Shown piece by piece: positions 27,158 to 36,663 of a DNA stretch of 64,000 nucleotides (within the stretch, counting starts at the first letter, position 1; every line of letters begins with the position of its first letter). Source of the stretch: Candidatus Gastranaerophilales bacterium (lineage in GTDB: Bacteria > Cyanobacteriota > Vampirovibrionia > Gastranaerophilales > Gastranaerophilaceae). The translations under genes were made by a program, and so were the position numbers. Below the pieces are notes generated by a model. That model was given only the letters and a program-made list of their open reading frames with translations, searched no databases and was not told where the DNA came from. The stretch spans positions 104,546-168,545 of the forward strand of contig CALVEC010000003.1 of NCBI GenBank assembly GCA_944326475.1. Reading direction: 5' to 3'.

Positions 27158-27983
27158 GTAAAAACTTTCCTATTCTGCCTGAACGAAAGTCTGTTAACAC
27201 CATAACAGAAGCTTTTGTAATATCTGCACGTCCTTCTTTTGCGAGCCAATTGCGCTTAACGGCGATGTTTTCGAGAGAAATCGTTTGATTTTCTTCCAAT
27301 CCGTAATAATCTATAACACTTTTTGCGTATTCTTTTTCCAGAATCTTCAAAAGTTCTCTTGCGACGCTCTCGTTCTCGTATGCGTTTTCACTTACTGAAT
27401 TTACCATTGCCAGTTTTTGCGCTTTTTTCTGGTCTTCTTGTTTTAGCGGTATTATTCCCGGGGTGTCCAGAAGGTCAATCTTCGGGTTTACTCTGACCCA
27501 CTGCTGCTGTCTTGTTACCCCTGCTTTTGCTCCCACTTTTGTTTTTGCTTTTTTTATGAGTTTATTGATGATGCTTGATTTTCCGACATTGGGCATACCA
27601 ACTACTACAACCCTGACCGGTCGGGGAAGCAATCCTTTTGCCACAAGTTTATCAATCTTTTCTTTACCTAGCTGTGCTATTTTGTTTTCGATAATAGTAA
27701 TATCATTATTTTTCGATGCACATGTTTTTACTACGGGGAAACCCGTGTCGGTCTGTATCTTATTTACCCAAAAATCCAGTTTTTTCTCATCTGCAAGATC
27801 TGATTTGTTCAGTAAAATAAGTCTCGGTTTTTCTCCAAGCAGTTTTTTTATGTTTGGGTAACAAGAACTCAACGGCAGCCGCGCGTCAATAACTTCAATT
27901 ACAACGTCCACAAGGTTTATCAGCTCTTTAAGCTGTTTTTCCGCTTTTGCAATGTGTCCGGGATACCAGTGAATGTGCGACAT
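27141..27983 (-). CDS. rbgA: Ribosome biogenesis GTPase (YlqF/RbgA)
   Basis: 280 residues from ATG 27983, preceded by GAGGAAA; an in-frame TTG at 27995 includes the Shine-Dalgarno. A circularly permuted GTPase: G4 LLNKSDLAD comes before G1 GMPNVGKSSIINKL and G3 LLDTPGI. MSHIHWYPGHIAKAEKQL is the conserved N-terminus. It acts in late 50S assembly. The order rplS-rbgA-rnhB is conserved in many bacteria; here a hairpin lies between rplS and rbgA. Confidence 0.95.
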   Translation of the reverse strand: MSHIHWYPGHIAKAEKQLKELINLVDVVIEVIDARLPLSSCYPNIKKLLGEKPRLILLNKSDLADEKKLDFWVNKIQTDTGFPVVKTCASKNNDITIIENKIAQLGKEKIDKLVAKGLLPRPVRVVVVGMPNVGKSSIINKLIKKAKTKVGAKAGVTRQQQWVRVNPKIDLLDTPGIIPLKQEDQKKAQKLAMVNSVSENAYENESVARELLKILEKEYAKSVIDYYGLEENQTISLENIAVKRNWLAKEGRADITKASVMVLTDFRSGRIGKFLLDDED

Positions 27984-28012
27984 AGATTTCCTCAAATTTG
28001 TCTGTATTTGCT

Positions 28013-28047
28013 AAAAATAAAGCGGCTATGACCAGCCGCTTTGTTTT
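28013..28047 (-). terminator. Terminator-like hairpin between rplS and rbgA
   Basis: AAAGCGGCT and AGCCGCTTT pair around a 6-nt loop, followed on the minus strand by TTTATTTTT. It may end most rplS transcripts or act as an attenuator for rbgA-rnhB. Confidence 0.75.
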
Positions 28048-28081
28048 TAAGTTTTTTGCGGGCAGTGTGTCTGCCAAACGC

Positions 28082-28435
28082 TTATCTTTTTTCAATTTTT
28101 TCTTTAATACGTGTAGCTTTACCTGAACGTTCTCTGAGGTAGTAAAGTTTTGCACGTCTTACATCACCGCGTCTTAAAACATTGATTTTTTCAATACGGG
28201 GTGAGTGAACAGCAAATACACGTTCAACACCTACACCCTGGAAAGTCTTTCTGACGGTAATAGTTTTGCCGACTCCTGAGCCTCTCTTTTTAATGATAAT
28301 GCCTTCAAAAGCCTGTGTTCTTTCTTTGCCGCCTTCTGAAATTCTTACGAATACTTTTACAGTGTCTCCGGGATTAAGTTCCGGGAGATTGTCTCTCAGA
28401 TATTGAGTTCCTAATTCTTTTACTATTGGATTCAT
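28082..28435 (-). CDS. rplS: 50S ribosomal protein L19
   Basis: 117 residues; [48 protein letters not shown] and [17 protein letters not shown] are the L19 blocks. L19 sits at the interface of the 30S and 50S subunits. AAGGA precedes the ATG. The transcript continues toward rbgA through the hairpin at 28013-28047. Confidence 0.97.
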   Translation of the reverse strand: MNPIVKELGTQYLRDNLPELNPGDTVKVFVRISEGGKERTQAFEGIIIKKRGSGVGKTITVRKTFQGVGVERVFAVHSPRIEKINVLRRGDVRRAKLYYLRERSGKATRIKEKIEKR

Positions 28436-28527
28436 GATGATAATTCCTTACTATTAATTAACGATATAGTTTGATTCTATACAAAACATATTTTTATATC
28501 AAGTGCCGGCTTAACTTTTCACAACAT

Positions 28528-28556
28528 TTGTAAAGAAATTTTTTTTATAATATGAT
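28528..28556 (+). promoter_or_regulatory. Promoter giving a leaderless mRNA (acyltransferase)
   Basis: TTGTAA (28528-28533), 17-nt spacer, TATGAT (28551-28556); an overlapping TATAAT at 28546-28551 is too close to the -35 box (12 nt). The ATG at 28564 is eight nt after the -10 box. Confidence 0.55.
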
Positions 28557-28563
28557 ATTTTAT

Positions 28564-29223
28564 ATGATTAAGGTGGATAAAAAGATATACATACCGGTTT
28601 TATGCTGGATTGTTAAAAAGCTCTTTAAATTAGAGAGTTATTTTTATAATGCAAAAAATATAAATTACCCGAAAGTAAAACCTGCTATTTTTGCCCTCTG
28701 GCATGCACATCAATGCGGTTTATACGCAATTCCTGACCGAGGACAGGTAAATGCCCTTATCAGCAAATCGAATGACGGTGACATAATTGCAACAGCCAGT
28801 CAATATGTCGGATTAAAAGTCGTAAGAGGCTCAAGCCACAGACGCGGAGCCGGTGCTACGCTTGAACTTATTGAAAAACTGGAACAAGGAGAATGCGCAG
28901 CAATTACAATAGACGGACCCAGAGGTCCCAAAGGCATTGTTAAAGAGGGTGTAATAAATATAGCGAAACTGACTCAGGCGCCGATTATCCCAATGACCTG
29001 GTATTCTCCGTCAAAATGGCTTTTAAAATTCAGAACCTGGGATGAGTTCAGATTTCCGCTTTTTGGAGTAAAAACTATTGCTGTATACGGTGAGCCTATA
29101 TATGTACCAGGTGACTGTTCAAAAGAAGATATGGAACACTACAGGTTAAAACTGGAAACAGCTTTGAATGAGCTTTACAAATATGCTCAGGAAAATTATG
29201 ACGAGCTGGTGAATAAAGAATAA
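28564..29223 (+). CDS. DUF374 lysophospholipid acyltransferase-family protein
   Basis: 219 residues from ATG 28564; an earlier ATG at 28552 lies inside the -10 box, so the later start is preferred. LWHAHQCG is the catalytic HX4D-like region of the family, followed by SKSNDGDIIATASQYVGLKVVRGSS, AITIDGPRGPKGIVKEG and PIIPMTW. DUF374 enzymes add an acyl chain to lipid A or related lipids. With lipid A genes nearby this could be a late acyltransferase, but the substrate is not known. No Shine-Dalgarno precedes the ATG. Confidence 0.85.
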   Translation: MIKVDKKIYIPVLCWIVKKLFKLESYFYNAKNINYPKVKPAIFALWHAHQCGLYAIPDRGQVNALISKSNDGDIIATASQYVGLKVVRGSSHRRGAGATLELIEKLEQGECAAITIDGPRGPKGIVKEGVINIAKLTQAPIIPMTWYSPSKWLLKFRTWDEFRFPLFGVKTIAVYGEPIYVPGDCSKEDMEHYRLKLETALNELYKYAQENYDELVNKE

Positions 29224-29239
29224 ATTCCAGACTTACAGA

Positions 29240-31054
29240 TTATGCCAAAAGGTCTCTGCTGAAATGGTACAGTTCAAATTTGTCAGATTCTTCATTGTTT
29301 GATTGTGTCGTCATAGCTGTTTTGATTTTTTCACTATCCGGAGAGCTGCAGATTGTGATAGCTTTCGCCGGGCTGTATTTTTGAATCATTTTGACAACAA
29401 AGTCTACGCCTCTTTTGTCGCTCAATTGGGCGAGTGAAGTGAGTTGCGGGTTTGTGATTGAAGCGGAAGAAAGTTTAATTTTGTCTACGCTTCTGGGGTT
29501 TTTGGCGATAGCTGAAATTAAATCAACGTTACTGCCGTATTTCTGTAAAATATTCATACCTTCCTGGAAGGTGATGTTCGGGTTTAAAAACAAAGCCTTT
29601 GCAACTTCCGGCTTTTCTTTACAGAGTGAAATCATTGTATCTGCGGCTTTCCCGTATCTGGCTCTGAAATCATCGGCAAGTTTTTTATAGTATTCTGTTT
29701 TGTCTTCCTGTTCATTTGAATTTTCTGTGAAAAGATTATTTACAGGTCTGTTTTCTGTTGAGTTAAAATAAGAAACATTTACAACTTCTCCGGACAGGGA
29801 GTCTTCATTTTGTGAAGCAAACATATTATCAGAGCTGCCGGATGCTTTTGTTTCCACTAATGAATCAATTTGTGACTCAAGTGAAGGGTTTTCTAAAACC
29901 TGTTGTGCATAAGAAGCTGCATCTTCTCCTGAAATATTATCGTGTTTTGCATATTTAAGAAGTTTGCCTGCATATTCTTCTAATTCAGAAAGACTTTTGC
30001 CTAACATGTAGTCTGTTTGTCCCAACAGAGCTTCTTTGCCGAATTTATATTCTCCGTCACTTGATTTTGCTCCGAGAATTGCTTCGTAAGCCGCAATCAT
30101 GTTCGGATTTAAAACAAGGTTTGAACTGATACCGATAAGATGTTCTCCATCCATATCATCTCTTTTTGCGGTATCCATAATTGCATTTTTTGCTTTGGGT
30201 TCATCAACCATGTTTTTGGCAACTTTTACGTTTACGCTGCCTTTGTATTTCGGCTTGTTATCTTTATCTTTAATTTTACTTAAATCAGATATATTTTGAG
30301 TGTAGTCGGCTTTTTCATCATCTGACATTTCTTCCATATTTTTACACATATCTGTAACATCAGAATCTTTGTATGTTCTTCTGTTTTCTATAATTTCATC
30401 AATATGTTCTTCGCATTCTTTCGGAACTTTGCTCATCATTTCCGCAATAAATGCTTTGTCTTCCGCTTTCATTGATTTACGCATTCTGGCAAGTTTTCTC
30501 ATGTTGGCAGCAATTTTTCTTGCCATCTTTTTCGGATCCATTTTTTCAACTTCGTCAGCTGACATAGACGCAAAGAATAAATTTTTTCTTTCTCTTTCTG
30601 TCATTTTGTTATATCTTTTAAGACATTCAACTACATCTTGTCCGCTAAATTCTTCATAACGGGACAATTCAGCAAAAAGAGTAAGTGAATTTTCGTCGAT
30701 TAACAAGTTTTCAATTTCTGCAGCTTCTTTTGCGTTGAATTTTACCTTAACCTGTTCATCTTTCAATGCTGCAGCCGGATTCTCAACATATTTTTCAGCA
30801 AATCTTTTATTTGCAACTACATGCTCTTTTACGTGTTCAATATTTTCTTTTTTGAATATGTCGCCAAACTCCTCTTGAAGCTGTTTTCTAATCTCAGCTT
30901 TGTTGACTTTCTGGTTAAAAACAACTGTGTTTTGAATAGAGTCAGAAACAGCAATGTTGTTGTCATTTAGTTTTTTCTGTTCCAGGGTATCTATATTTTT
31001 TTTATATGATGAATCTGTAAAATTTTGTATGTACGTAAAAGCTTCCCAAGTCAT
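29240..31054 (-). CDS. Large helical protein, lineage-specific, unknown
   Basis: 604 residues, mostly helical and rich in Lys, Glu, Asn and Ser; no signal peptide or membrane helix. Short segments with an Asn-Pro turn recur (VENPAAALKD, VLNPNMIAAYE, LENPSLESQI, LFLNPNITFQ, AKNPRSVDKI), suggesting an alpha-solenoid. GAGGGA lies 9-12 nt before the ATG. I recognise no family. A single gene, facing the acyltransferase gene tail to tail. Confidence 0.7.
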   Translation of the reverse strand: MTWEAFTYIQNFTDSSYKKNIDTLEQKKLNDNNIAVSDSIQNTVVFNQKVNKAEIRKQLQEEFGDIFKKENIEHVKEHVVANKRFAEKYVENPAAALKDEQVKVKFNAKEAAEIENLLIDENSLTLFAELSRYEEFSGQDVVECLKRYNKMTERERKNLFFASMSADEVEKMDPKKMARKIAANMRKLARMRKSMKAEDKAFIAEMMSKVPKECEEHIDEIIENRRTYKDSDVTDMCKNMEEMSDDEKADYTQNISDLSKIKDKDNKPKYKGSVNVKVAKNMVDEPKAKNAIMDTAKRDDMDGEHLIGISSNLVLNPNMIAAYEAILGAKSSDGEYKFGKEALLGQTDYMLGKSLSELEEYAGKLLKYAKHDNISGEDAASYAQQVLENPSLESQIDSLVETKASGSSDNMFASQNEDSLSGEVVNVSYFNSTENRPVNNLFTENSNEQEDKTEYYKKLADDFRARYGKAADTMISLCKEKPEVAKALFLNPNITFQEGMNILQKYGSNVDLISAIAKNPRSVDKIKLSSASITNPQLTSLAQLSDKRGVDFVVKMIQKYSPAKAITICSSPDSEKIKTAMTTQSNNEESDKFELYHFSRDLLA

Positions 31055-31323
31055 TGCTCTATCCCTCGTGTATACTGCTATAAGTCCTTCTTTTTATCCT
31101 TTTCTCTCTTATGCTTATAGCTATTCTATTCCCTCTATGTATATATAAAGGATATCAATTATTCATAATTGCCTGTTTTTTATAAAATATTAAGAATTAT
31201 TACAAAAAAAGCATGCTTATTTTTCTTTTATATCTGCTATATACACTGTTTTTCGCAAAATAAAGCCCGGGACTATCCGGGCTGAGTGTAGGGTACCTAA
31301 ATAACAAGAAATGAAAGTATTAG
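31055..31323. other. Intergenic region with one terminator
   Basis: About 270 bp, AT-rich. It contains the terminator for the gene at 31324 and the presumed promoter of the gene ending at 29240. I see no gene in it. Confidence 0.5.
31264..31283 (-). terminator. Terminator of the 360-residue protein gene
   Basis: AGCCCGG and CCGGGCT pair around a six-nt loop, followed on the minus strand by TTATTTT. Confidence 0.8.
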
Positions 31324-32406
31324 TTAACATGTTTTTTGTGAAGAAATTGTGTCCTGGACATCTTTTAGGGTTATATTTTTGCGGGAAGGTTCCTGTGCAT
31401 TATTTCTGTAACCTATACCCGCCCGATATCCCGATAGCATATACATTAAAGGAAGTGCCGGTTCTATCCATTTAAAACCGGACAGAACGCCTGCTGTTGC
31501 AATGTCATCAGAATGCATAGCGATATCCAGAGTCTCTGGTTTGCGTTCTGAATAGAGCTTTTTCTCCCGGGGGGTGTGTTTATCAAATATCGGATTAATA
31601 AATTTTTGACACAGATAATTTGCTATAAAACTGCCGCCAACAATCCCGGTTGCTGTTATTCCGCTAAGTATTGCAATGAGTTTTTTTGCCGGCGTTAAAT
31701 TTTTTATAATACCATTGCGATTCAGCGCTTCTATTCCAAACAAAGCAGCTCCTGCTCCGATATTGCAGAGAAAAATATTGGCTAAAAACTGATATGCACC
31801 TTCTTTGATTTTGTTTGCGGTTCCGTTTTTTGACGATGTTTTTGTTATTTTATCTGCTGCAATGCCTCCTGTTATTCCTGCTGCGACAGGAAGAAAACCT
31901 AAAGCTGAAAGTCTTCCGATTTCAGCAAATATCTCTTTTGAAGTCAGAGGGTTTGACTCGGAAAAAATTGTTTTGAATAGCCTTTCCCGTGTTTCTCCTT
32001 TTGGCAGATTCTTTTGGAGGTGTTCTATTTCTTTTGGACTGATTGCCGAAGATTTCAGTTTTTTGAGAATAGTTTTTGATGTAGCGTCAATACCCGTATT
32101 ATTTTTTAAATATCCGATAATTGCTCTGTTTTGTTTCAATACGGTTTCGATAACCTTGGGCGTTTCTATAACGGATTTTCCTCCGATTTTTAGTTTTCTT
32201 CCGCCATAGAGCAGTGAAGCTATTATAGATGTAAATATTGCTGTGTTTTTAATTGCTTGTTTTGTTTTTGCTCCGCGAGGCTGTTTAAATGTATCGTAAG
32301 TACCGTAAGCAAGGGCGGAACTGACTAAAAATGCCGGCATTTTCTTTTGTAAATTAAGAATGACGTAAGGCTGATCTATGTATTTTGTGATTGATGATAT
32401 TTGCAT
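31324..32406 (-). CDS. Membrane-associated protein, lineage-specific, unknown
   Basis: 360 residues. Hydrophobic segments occur near 24-38, 52-66, 172-188, 205-228 and 243-266 (LIAILSGITATGIVGGSFIA), interspersed with Lys-rich loops, so it is probably an integral membrane protein with about four or five helices. No recognised domain. The promoter is well defined (TTGACA-17-TATTGT) with a palindrome over the -10 box, which suggests repression by an unknown regulator. Its own terminator follows. Confidence 0.72.
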   Translation of the reverse strand: MQISSITKYIDQPYVILNLQKKMPAFLVSSALAYGTYDTFKQPRGAKTKQAIKNTAIFTSIIASLLYGGRKLKIGGKSVIETPKVIETVLKQNRAIIGYLKNNTGIDATSKTILKKLKSSAISPKEIEHLQKNLPKGETRERLFKTIFSESNPLTSKEIFAEIGRLSALGFLPVAAGITGGIAADKITKTSSKNGTANKIKEGAYQFLANIFLCNIGAGAALFGIEALNRNGIIKNLTPAKKLIAILSGITATGIVGGSFIANYLCQKFINPIFDKHTPREKKLYSERKPETLDIAMHSDDIATAGVLSGFKWIEPALPLMYMLSGYRAGIGYRNNAQEPSRKNITLKDVQDTISSQKTC

Positions 32407-32424
32407 TTCAGGTTTCCGATAAAA

Positions 32425-32448
32425 TATTGTTAGGATTAACTAACAATA
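32425..32448. promoter_or_regulatory. Palindromic operator candidate over a -10 box
   Basis: TATTGTTAG-GATTAA-CTAACAATA: perfect nine-bp arms around a six-bp centre. The right arm, read on the minus strand, contains the -10 box TATTGT of the promoter for the gene at 31324-32406. Confidence 0.7.
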
Positions 32449-32471
32449 CAATAGCATGATTTGTTTGTCAA
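32443..32471 (-). promoter_or_regulatory. Promoter of the 360-residue protein gene
   Basis: TTGACA (32471-32466), 17-nt spacer, TATTGT (32448-32443). A consensus -35 box and near-consensus -10 box with a palindrome across it. Confidence 0.75.
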
Positions 32472-32531
32472 GACTAACTTTTTGATAATAACCAATTAAT
32501 AGATTTAAAACCTGTAATTGCAGATAAATAT

Positions 32532-32559
32532 TTTACAAAAAGTGTTTTTTAGCTATACT
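32532..32559 (+). promoter_or_regulatory. Promoter giving a leaderless mRNA (lepA)
   Basis: TTTACA (32532-32537), 16-nt spacer, TATACT (32554-32559). The lepA ATG at 32567 is eight nt after the -10 box. Confidence 0.6.
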
Positions 32560-32566
32560 GATTTTT

Positions 32567-34369
32567 ATGAAGACTATTGATAATGTAAGAAATTTTTGTA
32601 TTATTGCACACATTGATCACGGCAAATCCACCCTGGCTGACAGATTGCTTGAAGCTACGAATACTATTGCAGAAAGAGATATGCAGGATCAGCTTCTTGA
32701 TACAATGGACATTGAGCGGGAACGAGGAATCACCATAAAACTCAATGCCGCAAGGATGAATTATAAAGCCAAAAACGGTAAAGATTACGTTTTAAACCTG
32801 ATTGATACCCCCGGGCATGTTGATTTTTCATACGAAGTTTCCCGTTCGCTGGCTGCTTGTGAGGGTGCGCTTCTTATAGTTGATTCAACGCAGGGGGTGG
32901 AGGCTCAGACCCTTGCAAATGTTTATCTTGCAATAGAGCAGAATCTGGAAATTATCCCTGTTATCAATAAAATAGACTTGCCGTCTGCTGATGTCGAGCG
33001 AGTGAAAAAAGAAATTGAAGATATTTTAGGTATTGATGCTTCTATGGCAATCCCTGTCAGTGCAAAAGCCGGTATTGGTATAGAAGATGTGCTGGAAGCT
33101 ATTGTAGAATTTGTTCCGCCGCCTGAGGATACATCTGATAAACCGCTGCGTGCCCTTGTTTTTGACAGTGCATACGACCAGTATCTCGGAACACTGTGCT
33201 TTTTTAAGGTTGTGGATGGCAGTGTAAAACTTGGCGATAAAATAAAATTTATGGCAACCGGAAAAGAGTATGAAGTTGTAGAGCTTGGTTATTTAAATCC
33301 TCACAGGGTTCCTGTTAAAGAGCTAAAAACCGGTGATGTCGGGTATATGGGATGTTCAATTAAAGAACTCACCCGCTTTGTCGGAGATACTATAACTCAC
33401 GTTGAATCTCCGGCAAATGAACCATTGCCCGGATATAAAGAAGCACTGCCGATGGTCTTTTCCGGATTATATCCGGTTGACAATGATGAATATCAGGATT
33501 TGAAAGAGGCTCTTGAAAAGTTAAAGCTCAATGACTCGTCTATTACTTTTGAACCCGAGACATCTTCGGCATTGGGATTCGGATTTAGATGCGGATTTTT
33601 GGGAATGCTTCACATGGAGATTGCTCAGGAGAGACTGGAGAGAGAGTATAATTTGTCTCTGGTTACAACGGCTCCGTCTGTTGTCTACCATGTATACAAA
33701 ACAAGCGGTGAGATGGTAGAAATAGACAACCCTGCACTTCTTCCTCCGCCGCAGTACCGCGAATATATTGAGGAACCTTATGTTAAGGTAAATATAATTT
33801 CTCCTAACGACTATACGGGTGCTTTGATGGATTTGTGCCAGTCAAAACGCGGTATATTTGTAAATATGTCCTATCTTGACACGGTCAGAGTGAATCTTGA
33901 ATATGAAATACCGCTGAGTGAAGTTATAGTCGATTTTTATGACCAGTTAAAATCCAGAACAAAGGGCTATGCAAGCATGGATTACGAGTTCAAAGAATAT
34001 CGCCGCTCTGACCTTGTAAAACTGGATATTATGCTGGCAGGAGAAGTTGTTGACGCGCTGAGCGCTATAGTTCATAAAGACAACGCTTTTTATATAGGTC
34101 AAAAATTAACATCTAAATTAAAAGATATAATCCCCCGTCAGCTTTTTGAAGTTCCGATACAGGCTGCTGTCGGCGGAAGGATTATTGCCCGCACAAATAT
34201 TAAAGCAATGCGCAAAAACGTTCTCGACAAATGTTACGGCGGTGATATATCCCGTAAGAGAAAACTTCTGGAAAAACAGAAGAAGGGTAAGAAGCGTATG
34301 AAATCAGTCGGACGTGTTGAAGTGCCGCAGGAAGCCTTTATGGCGGTATTGAGCCTGAACGACGACTAG
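32567..34369 (+). CDS. lepA: Elongation factor 4 (LepA)
   Basis: 600 residues, full length. GTPase motifs: [27 protein letters not shown]. The N-terminal GTPase, two EF-G-like beta domains and the LepA-specific C-terminal domain ([22 protein letters not shown], then [10 protein letters not shown]) are all present. EF4 acts on stalled ribosomes and in 30S biogenesis. The start has no Shine-Dalgarno; the transcript appears to begin at the ATG. It is convergent with the next gene, three nt from stop to stop. Confidence 0.97.
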   Translation: MKTIDNVRNFCIIAHIDHGKSTLADRLLEATNTIAERDMQDQLLDTMDIERERGITIKLNAARMNYKAKNGKDYVLNLIDTPGHVDFSYEVSRSLAACEGALLIVDSTQGVEAQTLANVYLAIEQNLEIIPVINKIDLPSADVERVKKEIEDILGIDASMAIPVSAKAGIGIEDVLEAIVEFVPPPEDTSDKPLRALVFDSAYDQYLGTLCFFKVVDGSVKLGDKIKFMATGKEYEVVELGYLNPHRVPVKELKTGDVGYMGCSIKELTRFVGDTITHVESPANEPLPGYKEALPMVFSGLYPVDNDEYQDLKEALEKLKLNDSSITFEPETSSALGFGFRCGFLGMLHMEIAQERLEREYNLSLVTTAPSVVYHVYKTSGEMVEIDNPALLPPPQYREYIEEPYVKVNIISPNDYTGALMDLCQSKRGIFVNMSYLDTVRVNLEYEIPLSEVIVDFYDQLKSRTKGYASMDYEFKEYRRSDLVKLDIMLAGEVVDALSAIVHKDNAFYIGQKLTSKLKDIIPRQLFEVPIQAAVGGRIIARTNIKAMRKNVLDKCYGGDISRKRKLLEKQKKGKKRMKSVGRVEVPQEAFMAVLSLNDD

Positions 34370-34372
34370 TTG

Positions 34373-35617
34373 TTATACCTGATATCTTACACTCGGGTCT
34401 ATCCGGGACATGTGATAGCCAACGTTTCTTGGCCAGAATTGATTGATATTTTCCTTATCGCTTTTGTCGTCAACAGGGCAGTATTTTGCTCCAACAGTGC
34501 CAATAGTTGTGCGACCTTCACCAACATAGTTGTCGCTTAAGAAATCTGCCATATCTTCAAGGCAGTCTTCGACGCGTTCATATACTTTGAACTTGTAGCT
34601 TCCGTATTCTCTTACGCCGCCAACGTTATTCCTTTTTCTAGCACCGTAGCTTGTTCCATTTGAAGATTCGTTTATTGCTATTGCGGCAAGGAAGGCTGCA
34701 TTTATTCCGTATTTTTCTTGTAATTCAATAAATTTTGCCCCTTTACCTTTTAATACACCGCCTAAATATTTATTAATTTGTTCTGCTGTACCGGTGTATT
34801 TATGTGTAATATCAATATCGTGATATTTTGTTTTGCGCGGTTTTGATAACGTTTTTGCCGATTCTGTTCCTTTCCTTTTTACAGGAGAAGAAATTTCTGT
34901 TCCGTTAACATTTCTTATTTTTACTTTTGGTGCTTCTTCTGTGACCGGCTGTGGCGAAGAAACAATTACATCTCCGTTTTTAGCTTTATCTGCTTTGCCT
35001 TCATATGGCGGCAGCTCAAACTCATCCAGAATTTTTCTTACAGCATCTATATCTACGTTGTTGCCGTTGTCTGAAAGTTTTAACTCTTTTTCATTTTCTT
35101 CAATGGCTTCCTGTATTCGTTTTGCTGCTTCTTGATATTTGCTCAAATGTTTAGCAAAGAAACTCGGGTTGGACAGAGAAAATCTTTTTGTTCCTTCATT
35201 TTTTGCTTCAATTTCTTTTTTTACTTCTGCAAAGCCCGGCTCATAACTGTCAAATCCCGGATTTGGTCCATGCACATTGTCCGGAACCGGTACGTATTCA
35301 CGCTGCGGTAATGCAGCAGCGGGTATTGCGTCAGTTTTTGCAAAATGGAATTTAGATTTGTCAATTAACAAATCAAAATTAGGAGGAGTAACTTTTAAAA
35401 GAGGGCGATCTGCCGGCTGTTGAAGTGCTGCCGGAGGTTCTTTCTTCACGTCCAGAAGAATTTTTTGTCCGATAAAAATAGAATCAGGTTCATCGATATT
35501 GTTTTTCTCTGCAATATCTTTAACCAGCTCAGCTATTTTTTCAGAATCTTTAAGCTTGTATTTTTCGGTGACGATTTTCCATAAATTGTCGCCTCTCTTA
35601 ACGCTGTAACTTTCCAT
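34373..35617 (-). CDS. LysM-domain glucosaminidase-like protein
   Basis: 414 residues. LysM at residues 4-53 (YSVKRGDNLWKIVTEKYKL ... IFIGQKILLD), a Pro/Glu/Lys-rich linker, then a C-terminal glucosaminidase domain (GINAAFLAAIAINESSNGTS with the catalytic Glu; NNVGGVREYGSYKFKVY; TTIGTVGAKYCP). It should cleave glycan strands of peptidoglycan. No signal peptide is visible at the N-terminus, so export may use another route such as the flagellar system. AGGAACACA precedes the ATG. Confidence 0.85.
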   Translation of the reverse strand: MESYSVKRGDNLWKIVTEKYKLKDSEKIAELVKDIAEKNNIDEPDSIFIGQKILLDVKKEPPAALQQPADRPLLKVTPPNFDLLIDKSKFHFAKTDAIPAAALPQREYVPVPDNVHGPNPGFDSYEPGFAEVKKEIEAKNEGTKRFSLSNPSFFAKHLSKYQEAAKRIQEAIEENEKELKLSDNGNNVDIDAVRKILDEFELPPYEGKADKAKNGDVIVSSPQPVTEEAPKVKIRNVNGTEISSPVKRKGTESAKTLSKPRKTKYHDIDITHKYTGTAEQINKYLGGVLKGKGAKFIELQEKYGINAAFLAAIAINESSNGTSYGARKRNNVGGVREYGSYKFKVYERVEDCLEDMADFLSDNYVGEGRTTIGTVGAKYCPVDDKSDKENINQFWPRNVGYHMSRIDPSVRYQV

Positions 35618-35819
35618 TGTGTTCCTAAAATCCTCTAACTATTCTAACATTCCTCTTTAGTTTAACAGGGCTTTTTACAATATCTTAAACTTCATAATCT
35701 ATCCCTTATTTATATAAAAACAATGTACCGGAAAAAATTGCCTGATTTTTACAAAAAAATAACAAGTTGCTATTTTTCAACTTGCCATTTTTCTATTTAT
35801 AAAATTTTTGTTTAATATT
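35618..35819. other. AT-rich intergenic region, promoter of the LysM gene
   Basis: No gene is visible. The remaining intergenic DNA up to 36034 is repeat copy B. Confidence 0.4.
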
Positions 35820-36036
35820 TTTCATATAGTCAACTGACCCCGATAACTTATTGAACTTGTGCAAAAAACAAGTTCAACCTTTGTTTTTATAATACCGGCA
35901 CAAGCAACAAGTACATGGTGTCACCCTCTCAGAAACAATATTTAATTGTGTCTTCGACAGAGTGCAAAATGCCGAACCCGGTGCCGCTCGCACTCAGTGT
36001 ACCACTTCTGCAAGCGAGGTCACTCTCAGACAATTT
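35820..36036 (-). repeat. Dispersed element, copy B (inverted relative to copy A at 350-533)
   Basis: Shares the AAATTGTCTGAGAGTGAC left end and the GGGGTCAGTTGACTATAT right end with copy A. In copy B the GAGTGC stem keeps pairing (GAGTGCGA with TTGCACTC, via a G-T wobble). The variable centre has its own hairpin, TTGAACTTG / CAAGTTCAA, where copy A has GAGAAAC / GTTTCTC. It starts at the stop codon of tmk and contains no ORF of note. Confidence 0.75.
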
Positions 36037-36661
36037 ACTCAATATGCGCCAAAAAATCGTTCAGAATTTTTTTAGTTTCTTCAAAAACTTCTTCTATTGT
36101 TTTATTTGCGTTAATAACTTTTATCCTGAAAGGAAAAGTTTGTGCAAGCTCAAGGTAGCCGTATCTGACCTTTTTGTGGAACTCCATTCCTTCTGATTCC
36201 ATTCTGTCTTTCTCTGTGCCGACTCTTTTTTGGGCAACTTCTGAATCAACATCAAACACGAGCGTTAAGTCAGGATAAAATTTACCTGTAGCAAGGTCAT
36301 TAAGGTAGTTTATTCTGGACAGGTCAATACCTTTTCCGTAACCCTGATAAGCGACGGTCGAGTCGGTGTAACGGTCGCAAAGAACAATAAGCCCGTTGTT
36401 TACTGCAGGTTTTATAACTGTTTCAACGTGCTGTGCTCTGTCTGCGAGAAATAGAAATGCTTCACACTCCGGCGCTACGTAGTCTTCGTAGTGCAAAAGT
36501 ATTTTTCGCAATTCCTTTCCCAGCGCTGCACCCCCGGGTTCTCGTGTCCAGAGGGTTTTGTAGCCGGATTCTTCAAGATATTTTTGAATAAGTTCTGACT
36601 GGGTTGTCTTTCCGCAGCCGTCAGCACCTTCAAATGTAATAAAACAACCTTTTTTGCTCAT
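36035..36661 (-). CDS. tmk: Thymidylate kinase
   Basis: 208 residues. P-loop FEGADGCGKTTQ, WTREPGGAALG, LCDRYTDSTVAYQGYG (DRY) and the LID region VAQKRVGTEKDRME identify it. It phosphorylates dTMP to dTDP. The ATG lies two nt after the serS stop with no Shine-Dalgarno, so it depends on coupling with serS. The stop codon forms the boundary of repeat copy B. Confidence 0.96.
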   Translation of the reverse strand: MSKKGCFITFEGADGCGKTTQSELIQKYLEESGYKTLWTREPGGAALGKELRKILLHYEDYVAPECEAFLFLADRAQHVETVIKPAVNNGLIVLCDRYTDSTVAYQGYGKGIDLSRINYLNDLATGKFYPDLTLVFDVDSEVAQKRVGTEKDRMESEGMEFHKKVRYGYLELAQTFPFRIKVINANKTIEEVFEETKKILNDFLAHIE

Positions 36662-36663
36662 AA

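Noticed and set aside
350..36036. A 35-kb composite transposon or island bounded by inverted copies A and B
   Set aside because: The DNA between is dominated by housekeeping genes in normal operons with no integrase; the copies are diverged from each other, so they are more likely independent insertions.
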